In this document: positions 18,340-27,393 of the stretch, in pieces
Numbering within the stretch: the stretch's first letter is position 1
How the letters are laid out: each line of letters starts with the position of its first letter
Assembly: GCF_964259225.1 (NCBI RefSeq)
Contig: NZ_CAXVKN010000003.1
Source of the DNA: Catenibacterium mitsuoka_A
Lineage (GTDB): Bacteria; Bacillota_I; Bacilli_A; Erysipelotrichales; Coprobacillaceae
DNA: 64,000 nucleotides
Reading direction: 5' to 3' (one strand)
Translations under genes and position numbers: made by a program
Notes under the pieces: model-generated
Told to the model about the DNA's origin: nothing
The model's input: the letters and a program-made list of their open reading frames with translations, nothing else
The model's database searches: none

Positions 18340-19722
18340 ATGTATCAGGATTTATCTTTTATGAATGTTCCGCTTCCAGAGGACATTCTGAAATTAAAAA
18401 TTTATGGTGATTATGCTGGAGCTCAGAAAATTATTCGTTATTTTCTAGAAGAAAAAGATATTCCAAAGGCGCTTAGAAAACGTCTGGAAATTGAACAGGA
18501 AGTTATTGGTGTTATGGGTGGAAATGAATACCCATTTACTTATGATGAAGCATTGGAGATTATGACGAGCCATCTTCGTGATTTCAAAAAAGAAGAGTTA
18601 GATCATCTGAAAGAAATCAGTGCAGCAGATTGGATTTATATTGATGGTGAGGTACATTTCCAACGTCGATTCTATGAAAATCTAATTAAGACTCGTCCAG
18701 ATTACGCAAAGCGTGTCATTACAGAAAATCCAGAGGATGAAAAGCAAAATCATATAAATCAGAATCTACTTAATGATAATATACATTATATGAGAGAACA
18801 TGGAGGAAGAACTGTACACACTCGTATACGTTCTACAATAAAAGCTAAGAAAGAATTCGAAGAGGTAGGACGCAAGGTTCGTGTACATCTTCCAATTCCA
18901 AAGGTATACGAACAGGTTTCTAATGTAGAAATTCATGCATCTAATCCAGAGATTACATATGTAGCACCTTTTGATGCACCACAGAGAACAGTATATTTTG
19001 AGACTGAACTGAAAGAAAATCAGGAGTTTATGGTTGACTATTCATTTGATTATCATGTGAATTATGTAGAGTTAGATCCTGCCAAGGTATCTGAAGAACA
19101 GCCAGATTTCTGTCTGGAAGAGCAGACACCGCATATTGTATTCACTCCTTACTTAAGAGAACTAAGAGATGAGCTTGCAGGAGATGAGACAAATCCAATT
19201 ATTTTGGCGCGTCGATTCTATGATTTTGTGACAACAAAAGTTATGTATTCTTTCATGAGAGAGTATTTTACAATTGAATGTATTCCAGAATACTGTGCAA
19301 TCAACCTAAAAGGTGATTGTGGTGTACAAGCACTGCTATTTATCACACTTTGCCGCATGTCTGGAATTCCAGCACGCTGGCAGTCAGGTCTATATGTGAC
19401 GAAGTATTATACAGGATACCATGATTGGGCACAATTCTATATAGCACCGTATGGATGGGTATTTGCAGACCCTTCCTTTGGTGGAAGTGCATGGCGTGAA
19501 GGAGACAAAGAGCGTTGGAACTATTACTTTGGTAATCTGGATATTTTCCGTATGCCAGCGAACTCTGAAATTCAAAAAGAATTCATGCCAGAGAAAAAAT
19601 GGCTTCGCATCGATCCGATTGATAATCAGAGAGGAGAATTTGAGTACGAGGATCATGGTCTTCGTTTCTCTCAGGTGGATGTATCACAGGAACTTATTTC
19701 TATGGAAGATATTGAAAAATAA
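18340..19722 (+). CDS. Transglutaminase-like (papain-fold) domain protein
   Basis: A 460-residue cytosolic protein with no signal peptide. The C-terminal half carries a Transglut_core domain with an intact triad: Cys327 (KGDCGVQ), His361 (GYHDWAQ) and Asp377 (FADPSFGG). The N-terminal 300 residues are helical then beta-rich and not assigned. Family members act as peptidases, amidases or crosslinkers; the substrate is unknown. The gene uses GAG, CTG and CGC visibly more than its neighbours and is flanked by regulator and recombinase remnants, which suggests horizontal acquisition. The ATG has TTGGAGG 8 bases upstream. Confidence 0.8.
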   Translation: MYQDLSFMNVPLPEDILKLKIYGDYAGAQKIIRYFLEEKDIPKALRKRLEIEQEVIGVMGGNEYPFTYDEALEIMTSHLRDFKKEELDHLKEISAADWIYIDGEVHFQRRFYENLIKTRPDYAKRVITENPEDEKQNHINQNLLNDNIHYMREHGGRTVHTRIRSTIKAKKEFEEVGRKVRVHLPIPKVYEQVSNVEIHASNPEITYVAPFDAPQRTVYFETELKENQEFMVDYSFDYHVNYVELDPAKVSEEQPDFCLEEQTPHIVFTPYLRELRDELAGDETNPIILARRFYDFVTTKVMYSFMREYFTIECIPEYCAINLKGDCGVQALLFITLCRMSGIPARWQSGLYVTKYYTGYHDWAQFYIAPYGWVFADPSFGGSAWREGDKERWNYYFGNLDIFRMPANSEIQKEFMPEKKWLRIDPIDNQRGEFEYEDHGLRFSQVDVSQELISMEDIEK

Positions 19723-19815
19723 ATTATAATAAGTCTCATTGTTAGAAACAGAAATGTTTGAAGAGAGGTGTTGGATGAACGTTTTCTTCCCTTTCTTTTT
19801 TACACATAATAATAT

Positions 19816-19880
19816 AAAAAGGCGTTACAAATAATATGAATAGAAACAGATCATATTTGCCTGTAATGCCTTTTTCTTTT
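19816..19880 (+). terminator. Terminator with a long loop after the transglutaminase gene
   Basis: A 14-bp stem AAAAAGGCGTTACA (19816-19829) with TGTAATGCCTTTTT (19862-19875; one G-U), a loop of about 32 bases and a T-rich 3' side. Confidence 0.65.
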
Positions 19881-20016
19881 GATAAATTATGTGTCTTTTA
19901 GTAGTAAATAAAACAATATATTGTCTTTTTGGTGGCGAATAATACAGTAAAAATATGTTGATTTACGCAGGAACAGCTAGCAAGTTAATTTTTATTCCCA
20001 TAAATGTTAAATAATC

Positions 20017-20053
20017 AAAAGTTTTGGGATTACAGTCCAAAAACTTTTTCTTT
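20017..20053 (+). terminator. Possible second terminator in the scar region
   Basis: A stem AAAAGTTTTGG (20017-20027) with CCAAAAACTTTT (20037-20048, one bulged A), then TTTCTTTT. It isolates the clpB promoter from upstream transcription. The stretch 19881-20016 shows nothing recognisable. Confidence 0.4.
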
Positions 20054-20073
20054 TGCGAAAGAGGAAAAATAAA

Positions 20074-20220
20074 GTGAATCCCGAAGTTTTACAGTATGTC
20101 ATCTGTCATTCAGATGCACAGATCACAATGAATGTCTACAATCATATTGCAGAAAAGTCTCATGTGGTGAATGAAATGTCTAAAATGAACATGCAAGAAA
20201 CCGTGCCTGCTGCAGTATAA
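20074..20220 (+). pseudogene. C-terminal remnant of a tyrosine recombinase/phage-type integrase
   Basis: An open stretch of 48 codons ends in a proper stop. It reads NPEVLQYVICHSDAQITMNV followed by YNHIAEKSHV. This is the end of an integrase catalytic domain: the usual LQ-x-x-x-GHS-x-x-x-TM-x-x-Y-x-H block with the nucleophilic Tyr and the box II His preserved. The Gly before His is replaced by Cys. The rest of the gene is missing. Integrases of this kind come from ICEs (Tn916/Tn1549-like) and prophages; here only the tail remains. Confidence 0.75.
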
Positions 20221-20270
20221 AACATAGGTCGCTATCGTAAAAATGTGATCAAATCAAGAAAACAAAATAA

Positions 20271-20297
20271 TTAGCACACACCTCTTGACAGTGCTAA
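20271..20297 (+). promoter_or_regulatory. CIRCE operator 1 upstream of clpB (HrcA site)
   Basis: TTAGCACAC-N9-CAGTGCTAA, a 9-9-9 layout matching the CIRCE consensus TTAGCACTC-N9-GAGTGCTAA at 16 of 18 arm positions. It overlaps the -35 TTGACA (20285-20290), so bound HrcA would block polymerase. Confidence 0.85.
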
Positions 20298-20312
20298 AAA
20301 AAGTGATATACT
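20285..20312 (+). promoter_or_regulatory. clpB promoter
   Basis: A perfect TTGACA (20285-20290), a 16-base spacer and TATACT (20307-20312). It lies between and partly within two CIRCE operators. Confidence 0.8.
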
Positions 20313-20316
20313 AGCA

Positions 20317-20343
20317 TTAGCACAAGAGAAAGAAGAGTGCTAA
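20317..20343 (+). promoter_or_regulatory. CIRCE operator 2 upstream of clpB (HrcA site)
   Basis: TTAGCACAA-N9-GAGTGCTAA, matching CIRCE at 17 of 18 arm positions. It sits at the transcription start and abuts the ribosome site AAGGAG. Confidence 0.9.
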
Positions 20344-20356
20344 AGGAGTGATTGCG

Positions 20357-22924
20357 ATGAATGGTGAAAAATGGACAGAAGCAATGCAGGAAGCATTTGG
20401 ACGTGCAGCTCAGAATGCGTTAGCTCTGAATCAACAGATTGTTGATGTTGAACATCTCATGTATGCATTATTAGAAGATAGTTCTGGTATTTTCTATAGA
20501 GTACTAACAAAACTTAATATCTCTATCCCAGAAGTACAGGATTTATTAAATGCGGAGATTAATAAGAAGCCAAGCGTTGGGCAGGTGACTCAGGATCAGC
20601 TTCGTTTAAGCTATGATCTCAATAGCTGGATTGCGAATGCTGAAAGAATTAAGACAGAATATAAAGATGACTATATGAGTGTAGAACATCTTATTCTTGC
20701 ATTATTTAATACGCAAAGCACTTTTATTAAAAACTTTGTATCTCGTTATAATTTAAATAAAAAAGAAGTTGAAAAAGTAATTAAGGAAATGAGAGGAGGA
20801 CATAAAGTGGATACTCCAAACCCAGAAAATAATTATGAAGTATTAGAAAAATATGGACGTGATCTTGTTAAAGATGTAAAAGATGGCAAGATTGATCCAG
20901 TTATTGGTCGTGATGAAGAAATTAGACGTGTTATTCAGATTTTATCACGTAAAACAAAGAATAACCCAATTTTGATTGGTGAACCAGGTGTAGGTAAAAC
21001 TGCGATTGTAGAAGGACTTGCTTGGCGTATAGTTAAGAACGATGTACCTGAAACATTAAAAGATAAAACTTTATTTGAGCTTGATTTAGGTTCACTAGTG
21101 GCAGGTGCTAAATATCGTGGTGAATTTGAAGAAAGATTAAAAGCTGTTTTAAATGAAATCAAGAAATCTGAAGGACAAATCATTATGTTTATTGATGAAA
21201 TCCATCAGCTAGTAGGTGCAGGTAAGACAGATGGTGCTATGGATGCCGCTAACTTATTAAAACCAATGTTAGCACGTGGTGAATTACATTGTATTGGTGC
21301 AACAACATTGGATGAATATCGTCAGTATATTGAAAAGGATGCAGCCTTAGAAAGACGTTTCCAGAAGGTATTGGTACAAGAACCTGATATTGATGATACA
21401 ATTGCAATTCTAAGAGGTTTAAAGGAACCATTTGAATCTCATCATGGTGTTCAGATCCAAGATAGTGCAATTATCGCAGCGGCTCATATGAGTGATCGTT
21501 ATATTACAGATCGTTTCTTACCAGATAAGGCCATTGACCTTATTGATGAAGCATGTGCTTCAGTACGTATGGAAATTGACTCTATGCCTGAAGAACTAGA
21601 TACAATTACTCGTGATAAGAATCGTCTAGAAATGGAAAGAATCTCTATTGAAAAAGAAGATTCAACTGAAGATAACGAAAAGAGACTGGAAGAAATCAAA
21701 GAAAAAATTGCTTCTTTAAATGAAAAGATTGCTGGATTAACTGAACAATGGAAATCAGAAAAGTCTCAGGTGGATCATATCAAGGATTTAAAGAACCAAA
21801 AAGTACGTTTAGAAACACAGATGGCACAGTTTGAATCTCAGGGTAACCTAGAAGAAGCCTCTAAAATTAAATACCAGACTATTCCAGCTATTAATAAAGA
21901 GATAGAAGAATATCAGGCTAAAGAAAATGATGATGCTCTATTACAGGAAAAGGTCACTGTAGATACTATTTCTGAAGTCATCTCTAGATGGACTAATATT
22001 CCAGTTTCTAAGCTAATGGAATCAGAAAAAGAAAAATTATTACATCTTGAAGATATTATGAAGAAAAGAGTTATTGGTCAGGATGAAGCCATCACTAAAG
22101 TCACTGATGCAATACTAAGAAGCCGTGCTGGTATCAATGATGAGAATAGACCAATTGGTTCATTCTTATTCCTAGGTCCTACTGGTGTAGGTAAGACAGA
22201 AGTGGCTAAGACACTTGCTGAACAGCTCTTTGATAGTGAAAAGAATATCGTACGTATCGATATGAGTGAATATATGGAGAAATATAGTGTCTCTCGTTTA
22301 TTAGGTGCTCCTCCAGGATATGTAGGTTATGAAGAAGGTGGACAGTTAACTGAAGCTGTGAGACGTGCTCCATATAGTATTGTCTTATTAGATGAAATTG
22401 AAAAAGCCCATCCAGATGTCTTCAATATCTTATTACAGATTCTAGATGATGGTCGTTTAACAGATTCTAAGGGTAATGTAGTCAGCTTCAAGAATACAAT
22501 TATCATTATGACTTCTAATATTGGTTCTCAGTACTTGTTACAGGGTAACAATGAAGAAACACGTAAAGAAGTAGATAATGAATTAAAGATGCACTTCAAA
22601 CCTGAATTCTTAAACCGTATTGATGAAATCGTTATGTTCAACTCACTTGATTCAAGTGTTGTTTATAAGATTATTGATAAGTTTATTCATGAACTTGAAG
22701 GTCGTCTAGAAGAGAAGAAGATTACTCTAGAAGTCACTGATGCAGCTGAAAACAGAATTGCACAAGATGCATTTGATACCACATTTGGTGCACGTCCAAT
22801 CAAGCGTTATATTCAGTCACATATTGAAACAATGCTTGCAAGAGAAATAATCAAAGGTACAATCCATGCCAACAGTCATGTAGTCATTGACTATGATAAT
22901 GGATTTATAGCTAGAGAAGCATAA
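20357..22924 (+). CDS. clpB: ClpB disaggregase (AAA+ chaperone)
   Basis: An 855-residue hexameric Hsp100 that threads aggregated proteins with DnaK's help. It has an N domain, AAA1 with Walker A GEPGVGKTA (about 208), the coiled-coil M domain (about 395-530) that distinguishes ClpB from ClpA/C, and AAA2 with GPTGVGKTE (about 605) and the sensor GARPIKR. The start ATG 20357 is chosen because the in-frame GTG at 20348 lies inside the ribosome site AAAGGAGTG. Control by HrcA is shown by two CIRCE operators. It is transcribed alone, ending in a strong terminator. Confidence 0.95.
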   Translation: MNGEKWTEAMQEAFGRAAQNALALNQQIVDVEHLMYALLEDSSGIFYRVLTKLNISIPEVQDLLNAEINKKPSVGQVTQDQLRLSYDLNSWIANAERIKTEYKDDYMSVEHLILALFNTQSTFIKNFVSRYNLNKKEVEKVIKEMRGGHKVDTPNPENNYEVLEKYGRDLVKDVKDGKIDPVIGRDEEIRRVIQILSRKTKNNPILIGEPGVGKTAIVEGLAWRIVKNDVPETLKDKTLFELDLGSLVAGAKYRGEFEERLKAVLNEIKKSEGQIIMFIDEIHQLVGAGKTDGAMDAANLLKPMLARGELHCIGATTLDEYRQYIEKDAALERRFQKVLVQEPDIDDTIAILRGLKEPFESHHGVQIQDSAIIAAAHMSDRYITDRFLPDKAIDLIDEACASVRMEIDSMPEELDTITRDKNRLEMERISIEKEDSTEDNEKRLEEIKEKIASLNEKIAGLTEQWKSEKSQVDHIKDLKNQKVRLETQMAQFESQGNLEEASKIKYQTIPAINKEIEEYQAKENDDALLQEKVTVDTISEVISRWTNIPVSKLMESEKEKLLHLEDIMKKRVIGQDEAITKVTDAILRSRAGINDENRPIGSFLFLGPTGVGKTEVAKTLAEQLFDSEKNIVRIDMSEYMEKYSVSRLLGAPPGYVGYEEGGQLTEAVRRAPYSIVLLDEIEKAHPDVFNILLQILDDGRLTDSKGNVVSFKNTIIIMTSNIGSQYLLQGNNEETRKEVDNELKMHFKPEFLNRIDEIVMFNSLDSSVVYKIIDKFIHELEGRLEEKKITLEVTDAAENRIAQDAFDTTFGARPIKRYIQSHIETMLAREIIKGTIHANSHVVIDYDNGFIAREA

Positions 22925-22932
22925 GTTGTTTG

Positions 22933-22968
22933 AAAGAAGATAGAACCCCCTCTATCTTCTTTTTCTTT
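22933..22968 (+). terminator. Intrinsic terminator after clpB
   Basis: An 11-12 bp stem (AAGAAGATAGA with TCTATCTTCTT) around an ACCCCC loop, then TTTTCTTTT. Confidence 0.85.
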
Positions 22969-23014
22969 TCATTGTTTCATAAAAATGTTAGAATGCTAGA
23001 GGAGAGAGATGATT

Positions 23015-23749
23015 ATGCAGAGATATTTTATTAAAAATAATTATAGACAAAATGACATCATTATCACTGATGATTCTATGTATAAGCATATTACTAAAGT
23101 AATGCGTATGGAAAAGGGTGAACATGTCATTTGTATTGATGAAGACAAGCATGTTTACTTATGTGAAATCATCGATACAAAGCAGGGTTTACTACAAATT
23201 AAAGAAGAACTTCAGGAAGATAATGAATTAGATGTTGAAGTAACACTTGTTTATGGTTTACCAAAGAGTGATAAGTTTGAATTTGTGATTCAAAAAGCAA
23301 CAGAACTAGGCGTGACACGTATAGTTCCTTTGCGTGCTTCTAGAAGTATAGTGAAAATGGATGAAGGACGTTTCAACAAGAAGAGGGAACGTTTTGTACG
23401 TATCGCCCAGGAAGCAAGTGAACAATGTCATAGACAGATTGTTCCTGAGATTACACCTCCTATTCAATTATCACAATTAAAGGATTATTTATCTGAAGTG
23501 AATGTTGTGGCATATGAGGAAGAAAGTAAGAATGGAGAACATCATGCTTTCACAAAAGCACTCAATGGCCTTCATACATCTATTACTATTATAGTAGGAC
23601 CAGAGGGTGGTTTTGATCTTCAGGAAGTAGAAAAGATGCAGTCAATGGGTGTTGTGCCATGCTCTATTGGTAATCGTATTTTAAGAAGTGAGACAGCACC
23701 TTTATATATGCTTAGTGTTATAGGGTATAGAAGAGAATTGGGGGATTAA
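23015..23749 (+). CDS. rsmE: 16S rRNA m3U1498 methyltransferase RsmE
   Basis: A 244-residue SPOUT-class methyltransferase. An N-terminal PUA-like domain starts MQRYFIKNN. The knotted SAM site near the C-terminus has IVGPEGGFD and LGxRILRxETA-like residues (here IGNRILRSETAPLY). ATG 23015 gives the family-typical N-terminus and 10 bases to AGGAG; ATG 23009 is an in-frame alternative only 4 bases from it. It heads a run with an unknown gene, mtaB and the murE-like gene. Confidence 0.93.
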   Translation: MQRYFIKNNYRQNDIIITDDSMYKHITKVMRMEKGEHVICIDEDKHVYLCEIIDTKQGLLQIKEELQEDNELDVEVTLVYGLPKSDKFEFVIQKATELGVTRIVPLRASRSIVKMDEGRFNKKRERFVRIAQEASEQCHRQIVPEITPPIQLSQLKDYLSEVNVVAYEEESKNGEHHAFTKALNGLHTSITIIVGPEGGFDLQEVEKMQSMGVVPCSIGNRILRSETAPLYMLSVIGYRRELGD

Positions 23750-23750
23750 T

Positions 23751-24524
23751 ATGAACTTTATTGCAGTCATTAATAAATACAGCAGGGATATAAAATATAA
23801 TAAAACAAACTTATATCATTATTGTGAAGAACATAAAAAAGAATTAGAAGACTTGAATATTCGTTTTAAAGTTAAATCAGAAATTGAATTATTCAATATG
23901 GAAATCCTTTTGCGTGCACTAGATGTAAAAGATGCAATTGAAGGTTCCTATAATCTTTTTGCGTCAGGTCATTATGATATGTTTGAATATATTACCTATG
24001 AAGAAAAAAGAAAGATGTTTAATAATGATTTAAAGAATGTATTAGAAACACTCCCTCATTTTTATGATGAAGAAAGTTCACGAGATATTTATATTCCTAT
24101 CTATTCTCCTGATATCAATAATTGGTATATCAATGATTATCAGATTCTCTTATTAAAGCAACATGCAGAATATGTGAAGAATCAGCCAATTACACTAGAT
24201 ACTGCTTTTAGATATTATGGACCAGTTGTATTTGATACACCTTTTTCCAGTTTAGAAAAAGTATATGAAAATGAATCCCATATTGCCTATTATTATGAAG
24301 AATTAGGCACTATCTATTTATTTGTGAAAGAAGACTATTCACTGATTTGTCGTATGGTGATTGGTGATGATAATCGTCATTCTAACAGGGTATCTATTGA
24401 AGATGCAAAAGAATTAGTAGTTTATTATGAACATGGTGAATATACACAGTTCATAGAATACATGTATGATCATCAATTAATTAGTGATCGTACATATAAG
24501 AAATTAATAAAGAAAGTGAAGTGA
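23751..24524 (+). CDS. Uncharacterised 257-residue protein
   Basis: I do not recognise this family. It has no signal peptide or TM helix and is rich in Tyr, Glu and Asp. Notable segments are PIYSPDINNWYINDYQILLL near the middle and DRTYKKLIKKVK at a basic C-terminus, suggesting a soluble, mixed alpha/beta protein. It starts 2 bases after rsmE (ATG 23751, GGGGG upstream) and ends 4 bases before mtaB, so it is co-expressed with RNA-modification genes. Function unknown. Confidence 0.7.
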   Translation: MNFIAVINKYSRDIKYNKTNLYHYCEEHKKELEDLNIRFKVKSEIELFNMEILLRALDVKDAIEGSYNLFASGHYDMFEYITYEEKRKMFNNDLKNVLETLPHFYDEESSRDIYIPIYSPDINNWYINDYQILLLKQHAEYVKNQPITLDTAFRYYGPVVFDTPFSSLEKVYENESHIAYYYEELGTIYLFVKEDYSLICRMVIGDDNRHSNRVSIEDAKELVVYYEHGEYTQFIEYMYDHQLISDRTYKKLIKKVK

Positions 24525-24528
24525 GACA

Positions 24529-25836
24529 ATGGCAACAGTTGCTTTTCATACATTAGGCTGTAAGGTAAACAGCTACGAATCAGAAGCGATGTTAGAAATA
24601 TTCAAGAAAAGAGGGTATGACAATATCGACTTTGAATCTCCTGCAGATGTATATGTTATTAATACATGTACTGTCACAAATACAGGAGACTCTAAATCAA
24701 GACAGATGATCCGTAAGGCACATCGTACTAATCCTGATGCAGTCATCTGTGTAGTGGGATGCTATTCACAGGTAGCAAGTGAAGAAATCACAGAAATAGA
24801 AGGTGTTTCTGTAGTACTTGGAACACAACATCGTGCTTCTATTGTAGACTTTGTAGAAGAATATAAGATGACACATAAACAGATTGTGAAAATAGAAAAT
24901 GTTATGAAGGTCTCTCGTTTTGAAGACTTAAGTATTCATGCATTTGAAAATAAAACAAGAGCTTTCCTAAAAATTCAGGATGGATGCAATAACTTCTGTA
25001 CATATTGTATTATCCCTTATGCACGTGGTGGAGTTCGTTCTCGTCCTAAGGAAGATGTTTTAAGTCAGGCTCAGGAACTTGTAGATAGAGGGTTTGTAGA
25101 AATCGTCTTAACTGGTATTCATACAGCAGGTTATGGTGTGGATTTAGACAATTATTCTTTCTATGATCTATTAGTAGACTTAACAACTAAAATCAAGGGA
25201 TTAAAGAGATTACGTATTTCTTCTATTGAAATGAGTCAGGTGAGTGATGAAATTATTGAACTTATTGGAAGAAGTCCTATTATCGTAGATCATTTACATA
25301 TTCCTATTCAGTCTGGTACAGATTCTATTTTAAGAAGAATGGCAAGACATTATAATACAGCTGAATTTGAAAAGAAATATTTTGAACTTAAAGAAGCGTT
25401 ACCAGGTATCTCTATTACTACAGATGTCATTGTAGGATTCCCTGGAGAAACAGAAGAAGACTTCGTTGATACATATAACTGGATTAAAAAACTTCATTTC
25501 AATCAATTGCATGTTTTCCCTTATTCAAGAAGAAAGGGAACACCAGCAGATAGAATGCCAAATCAGGTACCAGGAGATGTCAAGAAAGACCGTGTTAGAA
25601 GACTATTACAGCTTTCTGATGAATTAAAAACTGAATTCGCATTATCTGAAATGAATAAGGAACTAGAAGTGCTTATTGAAGAAGAAAAGGATGGCTACAT
25701 GGTAGGACATGCCTCTAATTACTTAAAGGTTTTTGTTGCAGATCATTCTTTAAAAGAAGGACATATTTATAAAGTAAAGGTAACAGATCATCGAGGTTAT
25801 GATTTAATCGGGGTGGTTTCTAGTGAAGAAGCTTAA
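24529..25836 (+). CDS. mtaB: tRNA t6A37 methylthiotransferase MtaB
   Basis: A 435-residue radical-SAM enzyme that converts t6A to ms2t6A at position 37. The N-terminal UPF0004 domain carries three cysteines for the auxiliary 4Fe-4S cluster (HTLGCKVN, NTCTVT, VVGCYS). The SAM cluster motif is GCNNFCTYC (about 153-161), and a TRAM domain ends the protein. The GCKVN opening is MtaB-type rather than MiaB-type. Its 3' end overlaps the murE-like gene by 14 bases. Confidence 0.94.
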   Translation: MATVAFHTLGCKVNSYESEAMLEIFKKRGYDNIDFESPADVYVINTCTVTNTGDSKSRQMIRKAHRTNPDAVICVVGCYSQVASEEITEIEGVSVVLGTQHRASIVDFVEEYKMTHKQIVKIENVMKVSRFEDLSIHAFENKTRAFLKIQDGCNNFCTYCIIPYARGGVRSRPKEDVLSQAQELVDRGFVEIVLTGIHTAGYGVDLDNYSFYDLLVDLTTKIKGLKRLRISSIEMSQVSDEIIELIGRSPIIVDHLHIPIQSGTDSILRRMARHYNTAEFEKKYFELKEALPGISITTDVIVGFPGETEEDFVDTYNWIKKLHFNQLHVFPYSRRKGTPADRMPNQVPGDVKKDRVRRLLQLSDELKTEFALSEMNKELEVLIEEEKDGYMVGHASNYLKVFVADHSLKEGHIYKVKVTDHRGYDLIGVVSSEEA

Positions 25837-27301
25837 TGAGCTTTTTAAAGTTGAAAGTGATATAAAGATTGAATCTATTCATAGCGATTCCCGTTATGTC
25901 AGAAAGGATTCTATCTTCTTTTGTATTGAAGGTCTTGTGACAGATGGTCATAAATATGTCGATGATGCCATTTTCCAAGGTGCTAAATGTATTGTTCATT
26001 CTAAGCCGTTACGTCGTTATTATCAGGGCATTGTTTATATTCAGGTATCAGATGTCTTAGATGAACTCAATCGTGTGGCAGATCTCTTCTATGATCATCC
26101 TTCCTATAAGATGACAGGAATAGGTGTTACAGGAACAAGTGGTAAAACAGTCGTAGCCCGTGTTGTCGCAAGATTACTAGGACGTTATTTAAAGATGGGC
26201 TATGTAGGTAATAACGGAATAGAATATGGACCTACAATGATGCAGATGACTGGTACGACACCAGATCCTATTTGTTTGCATCGTAACTTCTATAACATGG
26301 TTAAAGAGAATGTGAAGGGCTTTACTCTAGAAGTCTCTTCTCATGGCTTAGCTTTAAAGCGTGTTGATTCAGTTAATTTCAGTATTGCGGTATTTACAAA
26401 TGCTTATGAAGAACATATGGACTTCCATGGAACTGTAGATAACCTGATGACATCCTATGTTAAACTCTTTAGATTGCTTAAAGAAGGTGGTTATGCCATT
26501 CTTAATGCAGACGAAGTACGTTTTAATCATTATCTAACTACTAACTATAAGGATATGGCTGATCATGCTAAAATATTAACCTATGGTATTCATCATAAAG
26601 CAGATATTATGGCACGTGAGATTGAATATTATATAGATCATTCAGCATTTAATATCTATATTAAAAATCATTACTATCATGTAGAAGTTCCTATTATTGC
26701 ACCATTTAATATATCTAACACTCTTGCAATATTGACAACTCTTTATGCCTTAGAAATGACACCGGATGAAATCGTGAATGCGATTAAATATATTCAGCCA
26801 GTAGAAGGTAGAATGGAAGTTGTCCCTGTTAAACAACCTTTCCATATTATTGTTGACTATTGTCAGCATGCACATAACTTTGAAGAAGTATTCAAGTTTG
26901 TCCATAGTGTTAAAGGAAATGGTCATTTAATTGCGGTATTTGGTGCACCAGGACGTAAAGATATCCATAAAAGAAGTAAGATAGGTGCACTTGCTAATAA
27001 GTATTGTGATTATGTCATATTGACAGAACAGGATGAAAGAGATGATGATATCGAAGGCATCTGTTCACAGATTCAAGAACAGATTGTTGATCCTATTTCA
27101 GTGATTATTACTGATCGTCGTTATGCCATCCAGCAGGCAATAGATGCAGCCTGTTCAGGTGATGTTATTTTGATTTTAGGAAAAGGTCATGAACAGTTTA
27201 TGACATCACTAGTGGGTAATACACCTTATCCTGGAGATAAATTCATCGCTCAGGAATATGCGAAAAAACTCTATAATGAACAATTAGAAGATGATATGTA
27301 A
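25823..27301 (+). CDS. murE: MurE-type Mur ligase with an atypical specificity loop
   Basis: A 492-residue cytosolic ligase of the UDP-MurNAc-dipeptide:amino acid family. The ATP loop GVTGTSGKT lies at about 99-107, with TTPDP, SSHGL and a C-terminal GKGHE. Several usually invariant blocks are changed. The segment normally NLTRDHLDYHG reads NAYEEHMDFHG. The VDYAHTPD block reads VDYCQHAHN. The DNPR (diaminopimelate) or DNPA/DDPN (lysine) specificity motif reads EQDERDDD (about 402-409). It may be a diverged MurE or a paralogous ligase adding another residue. The start is GTG within the mtaB end, with GGGGTGG upstream. Confidence 0.8.
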   Translation: MKKLNELFKVESDIKIESIHSDSRYVRKDSIFFCIEGLVTDGHKYVDDAIFQGAKCIVHSKPLRRYYQGIVYIQVSDVLDELNRVADLFYDHPSYKMTGIGVTGTSGKTVVARVVARLLGRYLKMGYVGNNGIEYGPTMMQMTGTTPDPICLHRNFYNMVKENVKGFTLEVSSHGLALKRVDSVNFSIAVFTNAYEEHMDFHGTVDNLMTSYVKLFRLLKEGGYAILNADEVRFNHYLTTNYKDMADHAKILTYGIHHKADIMAREIEYYIDHSAFNIYIKNHYYHVEVPIIAPFNISNTLAILTTLYALEMTPDEIVNAIKYIQPVEGRMEVVPVKQPFHIIVDYCQHAHNFEEVFKFVHSVKGNGHLIAVFGAPGRKDIHKRSKIGALANKYCDYVILTEQDERDDDIEGICSQIQEQIVDPISVIITDRRYAIQQAIDAACSGDVILILGKGHEQFMTSLVGNTPYPGDKFIAQEYAKKLYNEQLEDDM

Positions 27302-27328
27302 AACTTAAAAATAAAAGTTAAAAAAGTC

Positions 27329-27357
27329 TTGCATTATTAAAAATCATTGTGTATAAT
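27329..27357 (+). promoter_or_regulatory. Promoter of rpsU
   Basis: TTGCAT (27329-27334), a 17-base spacer and a perfect TATAAT (27352-27357), followed by the ribosome site AAAGGGGGG. Confidence 0.75.
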
Positions 27358-27393
27358 CATATTCGAATTTAGCGGTAAAGGGGGGAAAGTTCA

